Positions 6,907 through 16,100 of a stretch of 64,000 nt of DNA are shown here, in pieces; the first letter of the stretch is position 1, and each line of letters begins with the position of its first letter. The stretch comes from Clostridium sp. Marseille-P299 (GTDB lineage Bacteria > Bacillota > Clostridia > Lachnospirales > Lachnospiraceae). Under the pieces are notes generated by a model. The model worked only from the letters and a program-made list of their open reading frames with translations, did no database searches and had not been told where the DNA came from. The stretch lies in assembly GCF_900078195.1 (NCBI RefSeq), contig NZ_FJVE01000007.1:1488001-1552000 (forward strand), written 5' to 3'. Position numbers and translations under genes: made by a program.

Positions 6907-8163
6907 ATGAAATCATTAAAAAAGCGTATCAGTATCTTATTAACAATTGTATTACTAACATTTTCGCTTTCAGCTTGTAAGGCTAGTCCAGCGAATGAGG
7001 CTTTAAAGGAAAATGAATCAACTGCTGGAAAAAATGAAGATGCTTCTAAGGATATCTCTAAAGATACAAAGGAAGCTAATGGTACTTCAAAAGAAACTTC
7101 AAATGAAACTTCAAATGGTACTACAAATGCTTCTTCAAAAGACATTAGTGAGGATAAAACGAATGCTCAAGAAGCGAAAGGCAATGAAAATAAAAACCTA
7201 ATAAAAGTACTCTATAGTTCAGGACTTTGTGGAATTCCATTACATATAGCAAAACAACTTGAGTTTTTTGAAGCAGAAGGCTTGGTAGAAGGAGTGGATT
7301 ATGAATATGTAACTTCTAGTTTATCTGGTGTTGAGATGCTTACAACGGGTCAGGCCGATGTTAGTTTTGGACTGGTAGCAGCTATGCTAGCACCACTTGA
7401 TAACGGACTAGAAGCAAAAACCGTATTAGGAATTCATACAGGGTGTATTTTATTATTAGCGGGAACAGATACGGGGATTACCTCTGTTGCAGAATTAAAA
7501 GGTAAAAAGATTGGAGTTCAGCAATTGGCATCCTCTGCTCATATCGTAGCCCAACGGGTTCTTGCAAGTGAAGGTATTGGTTCGACGGTTGAAAATATGG
7601 AGGTGGAATTTGTAACCTATGGAAAGGATGACTTACCAATTGCATTAAAAGAAGGCGCAGTGGATGCTATTGCAATTGGTGATCCACAAGCAACGATTTT
7701 AATTAATGAAGGCGCTGCTGTTGAACTTTTTAATTCAGCCACCGATGATTTATTAAAAGATGAATATTGCTGTTCTTTATGGGTTCGAAATGAAGCGTTA
7801 GAAAAATATCCAGATGAGGTGACGAAGGTTGTTTCAGCAATTCAAAAAGCTTCTGCATGGGTGGATCAAAATACAGATTTAGCAGCAAAGATTCAATTAG
7901 ATAACGAGTGGCTTGTAGGTGATTTAGAAATCGATCGACAAGTTTTAAAGACCTATAAGTATTTGCCGTCGGTAAGCGGAGTAGAAACTGCACTTACTAG
8001 AAATATTTTAGAGATGAAAGAGTTAGGTTTAATTCGAAAAGATACAAACGCAGAAGATCTTGCGAAAAGCAGCTTTTTAAGATTAGAAGGGCTACCGGAT
8101 GAAATCGTTGGAAACGTTGAAGCTCCGATTGATCCGGATACGCAGGTGAAAAATAATCAGTAA
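6907..8163 (+). CDS. ABC transporter substrate-binding lipoprotein (NMT1/SsuA-like)
   Basis: This is a 418-residue secreted lipoprotein. Residues 1-24 are a signal peptide ending in lipobox LSAC with lipidated Cys24. Residues 25-97 form a low-complexity Ser/Thr/Asn/Glu/Lys tether, built from short DNA repeats around 7090-7135. The folded part starts near residue 98 and resembles NMT1/SsuA/TauA periplasmic-binding type 2 proteins, with TTGQADVSFGLVAA and VAELKGKKIGVQQ as recognisable family blocks. Cysteines in SSGLCGIPLH, IHTGCILL and DEYCCSLW are unusual for an extracytoplasmic binding protein. GAGGTGG precedes the ATG. It ends the operon before a terminator. The ligand is unknown; the class commonly binds sulfonates, nitrate or aromatic small molecules. 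Confidence 0.88.
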   Translation: MKSLKKRISILLTIVLLTFSLSACKASPANEALKENESTAGKNEDASKDISKDTKEANGTSKETSNETSNGTTNASSKDISEDKTNAQEAKGNENKNLIKVLYSSGLCGIPLHIAKQLEFFEAEGLVEGVDYEYVTSSLSGVEMLTTGQADVSFGLVAAMLAPLDNGLEAKTVLGIHTGCILLLAGTDTGITSVAELKGKKIGVQQLASSAHIVAQRVLASEGIGSTVENMEVEFVTYGKDDLPIALKEGAVDAIAIGDPQATILINEGAAVELFNSATDDLLKDEYCCSLWVRNEALEKYPDEVTKVVSAIQKASAWVDQNTDLAAKIQLDNEWLVGDLEIDRQVLKTYKYLPSVSGVETALTRNILEMKELGLIRKDTNAEDLAKSSFLRLEGLPDEIVGNVEAPIDPDTQVKNNQ

Positions 8164-8167
8164 AGAG

Positions 8168-8194
8168 CATATCAACCATATCAACCATATCATC
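8168..8194 (+). repeat. 9-bp tandem repeat, three copies
   Basis: CATATCAAC, CATATCAAC and CATATCATC follow one another immediately after the lipoprotein stop codon and before the terminator. It resembles a slippage-derived microrepeat; no function is evident. Confidence 0.7.
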
Positions 8195-8215
8195 ACTCAA
8201 TGTTTCAAATATAAA

Positions 8216-8275
8216 AAGACTGTTACATATAAAAGTATCACAATAAGTGATATTGTTTGGTAACAGTCTTCTTTG
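8216..8275. terminator. Strong intrinsic terminator, probably bidirectional
   Basis: AAGACTGTTAC at 8216-8226 pairs perfectly with GTAACAGTCTT at 8260-8270. An inner TATCAC/GTGATA stem lies in the loop. A-rich sequence on the left and CTTTG on the right flank it. It separates the convergent lipoprotein gene and ArsR-type regulator gene and would end the nitrogenase-like operon. Confidence 0.85.
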
Positions 8276-8299
8276 TAGTATTCAAAAAAAGTAATTTAA

Positions 8300-9217
8300 T
8301 CACATTTCTTCATAAAATGTCTTTACGCGAATCGCTTGGTTATGGTCACCAAAGTCTTCACCAAACAGTGTAAATCCACCACAATTTGCAGTATCTTTTG
8401 GAACTTCAAATCTCAAAGTAATAGTACTTAGATAATCAATTTTTAAATCATTGATTGTAACAGAAGAAATCTGATTTCCTCCGTCTATAAAAGTACCGTT
8501 AGCATTGATGATCAGTGTCTTTAAAAGTCCATATTGATTTAGCTCATTTGGCCACCATTGTGGTGTTACAAATCCCTTTCTAGCACCAAAATCACCCGGG
8601 CTAACCCACATTCCAAGAGGGGTATTATTGATAGAAAAATAAATATCAGATGGATAGTCTTCTTTATAGTCTGGATATTCAGAACAAATTTCAAAGGATA
8701 TTTGTAACTCTGTAATTGTTTGTCCAGCGATTAAATGATTTGGAATATTGTATTCGATAAAGCCACTTCCAAACCATAAGATTCCAGCATCAAATCTTTC
8801 TGGGAAAGTAAAATATCTAGGATCATCAAAGGAACCAACAATTTTTTTAGAAGTAGCAATACCACAAGTAGGAGTAACTTTAAAATTAGTAAAGTATCCA
8901 ACTCTAATATCATCCTGATAGCATTTTCTCGATTCTTTGACAGGTGCTAAATCTATCATGAGGCGGTCATGACGTGGTTTTATGATTTTCATATTTCCAC
9001 GTTTTCCAGCAGTTGTTTGTATATCAACTAAACCAGCCTTTTCTAATTTGCTTACATGCATGGAAATAGCACTGTTTGTAAGTTGCAGTGATTCTGCTAA
9101 ATCATTCATGCTTAGTTCTTCATCCAAAAAAATCATTTCCATGATTTTTAAACGCATTGGAGCACTTAATGCTTTAAAAACTTCCTCAGCTTCTTGTATT
9201 GACTTTAAATATAACAT
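8300..9217 (-). CDS. ArsR-type HTH regulator fused to a beta-rich putative sugar-sensing domain
   Basis: This 305-residue protein is the only clearly real gene on the - strand. Residues 1-90 form an ArsR-like winged helix, with ALSAPMRLKIMEMIFL, the recognition segment LTNSAISMHVSKLEKAGLV and a basic wing. Residues about 100-305 are predicted beta-rich and aromatic, including WVSPGDFGARKGF followed by TPQWWPNELNQYG, unlike the metal sites of classical ArsR/SmtB proteins. No metal-binding Cys pair is seen in the HTH part. GGAGG lies upstream of the ATG at 9217 on the - strand. It diverges from GH51/GH43 arabinose genes, so I infer a carbohydrate-responsive regulator of that module and of itself. 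The sensor fold and ligand are inferred, not shown. Confidence 0.8.
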   Translation of the reverse strand: MLYLKSIQEAEEVFKALSAPMRLKIMEMIFLDEELSMNDLAESLQLTNSAISMHVSKLEKAGLVDIQTTAGKRGNMKIIKPRHDRLMIDLAPVKESRKCYQDDIRVGYFTNFKVTPTCGIATSKKIVGSFDDPRYFTFPERFDAGILWFGSGFIEYNIPNHLIAGQTITELQISFEICSEYPDYKEDYPSDIYFSINNTPLGMWVSPGDFGARKGFVTPQWWPNELNQYGLLKTLIINANGTFIDGGNQISSVTINDLKIDYLSTITLRFEVPKDTANCGGFTLFGEDFGDHNQAIRVKTFYEEM

Positions 9218-9241
9218 ATTACCTTGCTACCTCCATAATTT

Positions 9242-9253
9242 ATTACACGTAAT
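9242..9253. promoter_or_regulatory. Palindrome at the regulator promoter, candidate operator
   Basis: ATTAC-AC-GTAAT is a perfect 5-bp inverted repeat with 2-bp centre. It lies immediately downstream of, and touching, the -10 box of the regulator's own promoter. This position suits autorepression by the divergent ArsR-type protein. No second copy was found near the GH51 promoter. Confidence 0.4.
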
Positions 9254-9280
9254 TATAAAATTCTTTGTTTTTAAAGTCAA
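9252..9280 (-). promoter_or_regulatory. Sigma-A-type promoter for the ArsR-type regulator
   Basis: On the - strand, TTGACT (9280-9275) and TATAAT (9257-9252) are separated by 17 bp. The predicted start of transcription is near 9245, about 28 nt before the regulator ATG. Confidence 0.75.
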
Positions 9281-9340
9281 TCTTTTAATTCTATTGCTTA
9301 AATATATAGTCAAAATGACAAAAATAATTCATATAAATGC

Positions 9341-9369
9341 TTGACGATTGTAAAATTTAATAGTATTGT
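9341..9369 (+). promoter_or_regulatory. Sigma-A-type promoter for the GH51/GH43 genes
   Basis: TTGACG at 9341-9346 and TATTGT at 9364-9369 are 17 bp apart. Transcription would begin near 9376, leaving a leader of about 370 nt before the preferred GH51 start. The divergent regulator promoter lies 60 bp upstream. Confidence 0.6.
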
Positions 9370-9375
9370 TATTTT

Positions 9376-9743
9376 AAGTTAATTAATAAATTAAATACTT
9401 CATTATATAGTGAAACTATAAAATGTATAAAGTGAAAGTAATTTAATAGAAACAAACAGTATCCTAAAGATTTTATGTTACTCATTTATTTAAGGGAACC
9501 TAGGTTAAAAAAAATCAAAAAAAGGAGGAGCCGTTAACGAATTTATCTTTCAACCAATTATGTTTATCTATTACATTTATCTATACTTCATATAGAGCGT
9601 ATTAATGGGATTGGATATGAGGTAGTCAAGATTATTATGCATGGTAATAGTGTGAAAAATAAAAAATCATTCACACGCAAGTTTGTGATTGCGCACCACA
9701 AATTTGTTATTGGAGAAGAATGTGTGCAAGAATGGGGATTAAA
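9376..9743 (+). other. Long 5' leader of the GH51 gene
   Basis: About 370 nt without a convincing ORF follow the promoter. The stretch includes a Shine-Dalgarno-like AGGAGGAG near 9522-9529 that does not lead to a normal start codon. An inverted repeat GTGTGA/TCACAC spans about 9650-9675, and a CA/TG-rich segment precedes the coding region. The length suggests post-transcriptional control, but I recognise no known riboswitch class. Confidence 0.35.
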
Positions 9744-11252
9744 ATGACAAAATTATATATAAATCCAAGTATTAAAAAAGGACATATTAATAAAGAAATT
9801 TATGGACACTTCTCAGAACATCTTGGAAGATGTATTTATGAAGGTATTTATGTTGGTGAAGACTCTACCATTCCAAATACAAATGGGATGAGAAATGATG
9901 TAGTGAATGCATTAAAAGATATGAAGATACCTGTGCTTCGTTGGCCAGGTGGATGCTTTGCTGATGAATATCACTGGATGGATGGAATTGGTCCTAAGGA
10001 AAATCGTAAAAAGATGATAAATACCCATTGGGGTGGTGTGGTAGAAGATAATAGCTTTGGTACACATGAATTCATGGAATTATGTAGACAGCTTGATTGT
10101 AAGGCTTATATTAACGGAAATCTTGGTAGTGGAACAGTACGTGAAATGTCAGAATGGGTTGAGTACTTAACATTTGATGGAGTTTCACCAATGGCTGATT
10201 TACGAGCTGAAAATGGTCATAAAGAACCATGGAAGGTTGATTATTTTGCAGTTGGTAATGAAAATTGGGGTTGCGGTGGTAATATGACTCCTGAGTATTA
10301 CGGGAATGAATATCGCAGATATCAAACGTATGTAAGAACTTACGATCACTCAAAACCAATTTATAAGATCGCATGTGGGGCAAATGTAGATGATTATGAA
10401 TGGACACGTAAGGTATTAGAAACAACATTTTCTCATGCACCAAAACATTTACACGGTTTTATGGACGGACTATCTTTACATTATTATACACATCCAGGTG
10501 GATGGGAGAAGAAAGGTAGTGCCACTGAGTTTGATGATTTCACATGGTATAAAACTTTGAGTAAAACATTATACATGGAAACCTTAATAACTCGTCATGG
10601 TGCTATTATGGATGAATTTGATCCAGACAAAAAAATTGGCATGATCGTTGATGAATGGGGAACTTGGTTTGATTGTGAACCTGGTACCAATCCTGGATTT
10701 TTATATCAACAGAGTACGATGCGTGACGCATTGGTAGCTGGAATTAATTTAAACTTATTTAATAAACATTGTGACCGTGTGAAAATGGCGAATATTGCAC
10801 AACTTGTGAATGTACTACAGTCTGTAATTTTAACAGAAGGTGATAAGATGCTATTAACTCCAACTTATCATGTATTTCATATGTATCAAGCACACCAGGA
10901 AGCAGAACTGCTTGAGAGTTACATAGATACAAAACAAATTGGATTAGAAGAAAAGCATATGGTACCTAATTTAAGTGAGTCTGTTTCTCAATCTTTGGAT
11001 GGAAAGATTCATATAACCCTTAACAATTTATCTTTGGATGAAAGTTATAATATAGATACTATTTTAACAGAGGCAAAAGTGAAATCCGTAAATGGAACAA
11101 TATTGTCAAATGATATGAAAGCACATAATACATTCGAAGAACCAAATCTTGTACAGCCAACAGAATTTAAAGATTACGTAATTACAGAGAGTGGATTACA
11201 ATTTAAGATTCCTTCATGTAGTGTATTACATCTTGAGTTAGAATTATTTTAA
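9744..11252 (+). CDS. GH51 alpha-L-arabinofuranosidase, intracellular
   Basis: This protein of about 502 residues hydrolyses terminal alpha-L-arabinofuranosyl units of arabino-oligosaccharides. Its sequence follows GH51 enzymes closely: [20 protein letters not shown] near the N-terminus, [16 protein letters not shown], then THEFMELC. The acid/base Glu sits in [10 protein letters not shown] and the nucleophile Glu in [11 protein letters not shown]. No signal peptide is visible, so it acts in the cytosol on imported oligosaccharides. I prefer ATG 9744 because the family N-terminus begins there and GGGG lies 7 nt upstream. ATG 9720 with GGAG is the alternative and adds eight residues. The GH43 gene follows within 33 nt, so the two are co-expressed. 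Confidence 0.95.
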   Translation: MTKLYINPSIKKGHINKEIYGHFSEHLGRCIYEGIYVGEDSTIPNTNGMRNDVVNALKDMKIPVLRWPGGCFADEYHWMDGIGPKENRKKMINTHWGGVVEDNSFGTHEFMELCRQLDCKAYINGNLGSGTVREMSEWVEYLTFDGVSPMADLRAENGHKEPWKVDYFAVGNENWGCGGNMTPEYYGNEYRRYQTYVRTYDHSKPIYKIACGANVDDYEWTRKVLETTFSHAPKHLHGFMDGLSLHYYTHPGGWEKKGSATEFDDFTWYKTLSKTLYMETLITRHGAIMDEFDPDKKIGMIVDEWGTWFDCEPGTNPGFLYQQSTMRDALVAGINLNLFNKHCDRVKMANIAQLVNVLQSVILTEGDKMLLTPTYHVFHMYQAHQEAELLESYIDTKQIGLEEKHMVPNLSESVSQSLDGKIHITLNNLSLDESYNIDTILTEAKVKSVNGTILSNDMKAHNTFEEPNLVQPTEFKDYVITESGLQFKIPSCSVLHLELELF

Positions 11253-11285
11253 TTGAAGGTTTTATTGTAATTGGAGGATAACAAG

Positions 11286-12260
11286 ATGAATGAAATTTTG
11301 ACAGAATATAACGACATATGGATCGAAAAGCGGGCAGATCCCTTCGTATATAAACATAGTGACGGCTATTATTATTTTACAGCATCTGTACCAACCTTTG
11401 ATAAAATTATTTTAAGAAGGGCAAAAAGTTTATCTGAAATGCCTGAAGCAGATGAGATTATCATATGGGAGAAACATACAACTGGAATTATGGGGCATCA
11501 TATTTGGGCTCCAGAAATACATTATTTGTTTGGAAAATGGTATATCTATTTTGCAGCAGGAGAAGCTGAGAATATATGGAATATACGGCCATATGTATTG
11601 GAATGCACAGGTAATGACCCTATGCACGATGCATGGATAGAAAAAGGTATTATGAAGGCAGCGGATGATGATGAGTTCTCGTTTCATTCCTTTTCTTTGG
11701 ATGCAACCGTATTTGAGCATCTAGGGAGATACTATTATATATGGGCTGAAAAAACTGGAGTCGGAAAAGCTATCTCCAACTTATATATTGCTGAAATGGA
11801 ATCCCCAGTGAAATTAAAAACGACACAGGTTTTATTAACGACCCCAGATTATGATTGGGAACGTATTGGATTTTGGGTAAATGAAGGTCCAGCAGTGCTT
11901 AAAAGGAATGGCAAGATATTCTTAACGTATTCAGCAAGTGCAACAGGTGCATGCTATTGTATGGGATTGTTAACTGCCAATGAAGACTCTGACCTTTTAG
12001 ATCCTTCTTCTTGGGTGAAAGAAAGATATCCTGTGTTAAAAACGGATTCGGAGAAAGGAATCTTTGGTCCAGGTCATAATAGTTTTACAAAATCCTTAGA
12101 TGGAAAGGATATCATGGTATTTCATGCAAGACAATATGAAGAAATTGTAGGGGATCCGTTAAAGGATCCAAATCGCCATGCTATGTTAATGGAAATAACA
12201 TGGAGTGAGGAAGGAAAACCGATATTTGAATATCAAAAGAATTCAGCAAATTTAAGCTGA
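11286..12260 (+). CDS. GH43 family arabinosidase/beta-xylosidase-like glycosidase
   Basis: This 324-residue five-bladed beta-propeller hydrolase of the GH43 clan has RADPFVYKHSDGYYYFTAS at the N-terminus with the probable catalytic-base Asp. IWAPEIHYLFGKWYIYFAAG follows, a block shared with arabinan-degrading GH43 enzymes. NEGPAVLKRNGKIFLTYSAS carries the likely acid Glu, and FGPGHNSFTKS follows. It has no secretion signal and no carbohydrate-binding module. The ATG at 11286 has GGAGGATAA ten nt upstream. Together with GH51 it would clear short arabinan or arabinoxylan oligosaccharides inside the cell. Exact bond specificity (alpha-1,5 exo-arabinosidase versus other) cannot be set from motifs alone. 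Confidence 0.9.
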   Translation: MNEILTEYNDIWIEKRADPFVYKHSDGYYYFTASVPTFDKIILRRAKSLSEMPEADEIIIWEKHTTGIMGHHIWAPEIHYLFGKWYIYFAAGEAENIWNIRPYVLECTGNDPMHDAWIEKGIMKAADDDEFSFHSFSLDATVFEHLGRYYYIWAEKTGVGKAISNLYIAEMESPVKLKTTQVLLTTPDYDWERIGFWVNEGPAVLKRNGKIFLTYSASATGACYCMGLLTANEDSDLLDPSSWVKERYPVLKTDSEKGIFGPGHNSFTKSLDGKDIMVFHARQYEEIVGDPLKDPNRHAMLMEITWSEEGKPIFEYQKNSANLS

Positions 12261-12330
12261 GGATGAATTTTAAGAAATTTTTATTTTTGTAAAATACCGA
12301 TATCAATATAAAATTAAGAAATGAAAGATG

Positions 12331-12366
12331 AGGCTGTCAAAAAATTAAGACAGCCTATTTTTATTG
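12331..12366 (+). terminator. Intrinsic terminator after the GH43 gene
   Basis: AGGCTGTC (12331-12338) pairs with GACAGCCT (12349-12356) around a 10-nt A-rich loop, followed by ATTTTTATT. It ends the arabinose transcript. Confidence 0.9.
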
Positions 12367-12616
12367 AGTAAAATTTAAATTTATCGAGAAATTAATTAAA
12401 TTATCGATTTATTTAATTAGAGTATCAATGAATTAAGAAATTTAATTAAGAGTATCAAATTCAATGTTATTTACGTAATAAATTATGAGAGGTATATCTA
12501 ATATAAAAAAACGCAATATTATATCAATTATGCTATAATAATGAAAGAAAACAAATAAATGGATAAAAATCTATTCCTTGGGAGAATAGATTATAAATGA
12601 AAGGTTGGTAGTAAAA
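12367..12616. other. AT-rich spacer with a direct repeat and a leader hairpin
   Basis: A TTTAATTAGAGTATCAA word at 12412-12428 recurs nearly exactly at 12441-12458. A TATAAT at 12534-12539 could be the -10 of the Dabb gene, without a good -35. AATCTATTC at 12568-12576 pairs perfectly with GAATAGATT at 12584-12592, a 9-bp hairpin just before the Shine-Dalgarno. No gene is seen. Confidence 0.5.
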
Positions 12617-12922
12617 GTGATAAGACATATCGTAATGTTTCAATTTAAAGAGAGTGCTGATGGTAGAACAAAGAAAGAAAATTTAGAAATCGCAAAAGAA
12701 ATGCTGGAATCCTTAGATGGTGTAGTCCCAACATTGAAGTCTTTGTATGTTGCATTAAATCATGAGTATGCAAGTAAAGAGAATTATGACTTGGTATTAG
12801 TTTGTGAATATGAAGATATCGAAGGTTTAAATGCTTATCAAATTCATCCAGAACATAAAAAAGTATCAGAGTTTATCGGCAAGGTTCGTGAAACTAGAGC
12901 TTGTATTGATTTTACTATTTAA
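12617..12922 (+). CDS. Dabb (stress-responsive A/B barrel) domain protein
   Basis: This small protein of about 101 residues starts VIRHIVMFQFK and contains the His-rich first strand, a central helix region and VCEYEDIEGLNAYQIHPEHKKV. These are the landmarks of Dabb ferredoxin-like dimeric barrels. GTG at 12617 gives the canonical N-terminus and has AAAGG 12 nt upstream; a TTG at 12605 would overlap that site. Family members are homodimers of diverse or unknown function, some linked to stress. It stands alone between two terminated or independent units, preceded by a 9-bp hairpin in its leader. Function is not assignable from the sequence. Confidence 0.85.
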   Translation: MIRHIVMFQFKESADGRTKKENLEIAKEMLESLDGVVPTLKSLYVALNHEYASKENYDLVLVCEYEDIEGLNAYQIHPEHKKVSEFIGKVRETRACIDFTI

Positions 12923-13188
12923 TTCTTATTTATACTACTTATAGGAATTTTAAATGAAAAAAAACTAGAATAATGAAAAAACAGCTAAACAAATTTATAA
13001 AATTGTCGATATCATGTATAGATGTTTATATCTATTATCGAGGATATAATCCTATCATGAAAACTCATACTTAGGATACGTTCTTTAATTAGATGCCAAA
13101 GATTGAGCTTATCTAAAGTTATGGTAATAGGTAATAAATAAAAAAGCACAATCTTATACTAGGATGGCATGTAAGTTCAAGGAGGAAA
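12923..13188. other. AT-rich spacer before the Ig-repeat protein
   Basis: No ORF is supported. A TATAAT at 13045-13050 with a weak -35 could start the downstream transcript. AAGGAGG directly precedes the next gene. Confidence 0.35.
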
Positions 13189-16100
13189 ATGATGAATTTT
13201 AAATTAAGAAGAATATTTGCGATACTTCTTTCAATAACACTACTGATCGTGAATTTATTTCCCGTCTCGGATGGAGAAGGGGATGTAATTATTACACCAA
13301 TGGTTGAAAGTGCAGCGGCAGCAACCACTACCCCAACTCCAACACCTACAACAATAGTTGACCAATATTTTATGGTTGTAGACTCGAATCGATATCCATC
13401 TGGATCACAAATTCAGATGAAAAATAATTCAATGTCACTAAGTATCACATCTGGCAATAATACAGTTCCTGTAGATGCAGATATTGAGTGGCTAGCTTAT
13501 GATGAGAATATCCTTCATGTAGATTATATAAGTAAGTACGAAGCAACTGTATATGCAGTTAGTCCAGGATACGCACAGTTAGGAGCGATAGTAAGGTATA
13601 ATGGTATTGAATATCAGGTATATTGTCAAATTTATGTTCCACTAGAATTGCACGATACTGCAAATAGCGCAACTGGTTTATATGGTATGCAGACGCAGGT
13701 GCAAGTTACGGATCAAGATAAGAGAACTCTACAGTTAAAAGGCAAAGAAGCCACGGATTTAAATCATTATTTAGTTAAATTAAAATATGTGAGTTATAAA
13801 GATGACGTGACTAATGACACTGTTTTAAAGGGTGATAACATCTTCACTGAGAAACCGCCGGCCTTAAAATGGGAAAGTAGCAATACAAGTGTTGTTACCG
13901 TTGATAATAATGGTATAGTAACTGCAGCTGGAGCGGGTTATGCAGAAGTAACAGTTACTACAACTACGTTATCTGAAACTGGAAAACCAGCAACCCTTAT
14001 GTTTAGTGTTTTAGTTTCCGCAACAGGATATATAAAAGACGAAGCTGAAAATTATCAAAATAAATTTACTTATGTAAGTAAAGGTTCAACAATAATTATT
14101 CAAACAAATGCTGAAAGAGCGGATAACCTAGTTTGGACAATACATAAAAACTCCATCACTGGAGATAAACTTAACATTAAAGATAACAAATTTATGGATG
14201 TATATCTAAGTAATGTTAGTGGTACGGCAACACTTTCTAATGTAAAGGCAGGTATTTATTATATTACTGCAAGACAATCTGATAAATATGAAGAAATTAA
14301 CTCTAAGACTCAGACTTTGCATATTACCTTGATTGTTCCTGTATCTCTTCCAAAAGGACCTATCTATATGAATGTTGGAGATATTTATAATATACTTGAG
14401 ATTGGAAATCTTCCTTCGCAAGATTACTTTAGTTTCACAAGTGAAAATAATAATATCGCATCTGTAACTAGTTCAACTGGTGTTATCACTGGTAAAGCAA
14501 ATGGTGAGACTAAAATTATTATGCATTATAAAGGCGGTTTATTTAGCAGTTTATATCCGATTGAGTCAGAATACGCAAAAGATGAAACCCTTGAAGTTTA
14601 CGTAATCGATGGTATTTCTTTAAATACATCAAATGCCTCAATATATACAGGTTCTACCTTGCAATTAGTTTTAAATACTTCCAATAATTATGAGCCGGTT
14701 ACTTGGAAATCGACGAATCCTTCGGTTGCGACTGTTGATAAAGAAGGTTTGGTTACTGGTGTTGCAGTAGGAGAGACTGAGATTATCGTTTCACAGACAA
14801 TCAACGGTGTTACAAAAACAGCTACCTGTAAGATATTAGTAAAACAATCGGTAACTAGTATCAAATTAAACCCATCCAATACAAGCATTGCTGTTGGTGA
14901 TTTCCTTACGATTAATGCTGAGGTTACACCAAAGTTAAATAATGTTTCTTTAAAATGGGTTACTTCCGATGCTAATATCGTAAAGATTACACAAACAGGT
15001 AATTTATCAGCAACAGTAAGTGGTGTTAAAGGTGGCACAGCAGTTATTACAGCAATTAATCAGAATAATGTTGTTGTAGGCTCCTGTCTTATTAATGTAT
15101 ATCAAGCAATTCAAAAGATAACACTATCTGATACGCTTGTAACAGCACCACTATCAGCAGGATCATTTCAACTATATGCTACGATTACACCAGATACAGC
15201 CAAAGATCAAGATGTAATTTGGTCTTCTACAGATACTTCAGTAATTACTGTGGATCAAAATGGTAAGGTTACATTAAAGAAGGCTGGTAAAGCAGCAATT
15301 GTAGTTACATCAAAGGTAAATTCTACGATTATGGCTATTTGTAATGTTATTGTTACTAAATCAATCAGTGGAATTACATTAGACCAATCGACAAAAAATA
15401 TGTTTGTAGGCGAAACATTTCGTTTAACATATTCCGTAAAACCTACGGATGCAAATAACGTAGCAGTAACTTGGACTTCAACAAATTCATCGGTTGCATC
15501 TGTAAATGCAGAAGGAGTAGTAAGTGCAAAAGCAGTAGGACAAGCGACAATTATTGTACGTACGGTAGATGGTGGCTACTTAGCAACATGTAATATTACA
15601 GTTGGTAGAACAGCAACTGCGGTTAAATTAGATGTAACAAAATTAACTTTAAATGTCGGGGATTACTATGATTTTAAAGTAACTTTAACCCCAGCAGATA
15701 GCACAAATGCGGCTCTTACATGGGAGTCTAGTGATAAATCAATAGCAGTAGTTAGTAAAACTGGTAGAGTTACTGCTAAGAAATCTGGAACTTGTATTAT
15801 TATGGTGAAAACAAGTAGTGGATCTTCTGCTTACTGTAATTTGACTGTTTTACAGGGAAGTTCAGGGATTACCATTAGCCAAACGACAGCTACAATTTAT
15901 GTAGGTGGTAAATTGGAGTTGACGGCAAAGATTACACCAGAGGGTGCAACTGATAAGGGCGTTACTTGGAAGAGTTCAAACCCTAAAGTTGCTACTGTTG
16001 ATAAAAGTGGTTTAGTAAAAGGTGTTGCGGGTGGAGTTTCCATTATCACAGTAACTTCAAATGACGGTGGATATGTAGCTCATTGTGTAGTTACGGTGAA

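Noticed and set aside
7013..7201. A 62-codon frame inside the lipoprotein gene
   Set aside because: It is a +1 shadow of the low-complexity tether repeats.
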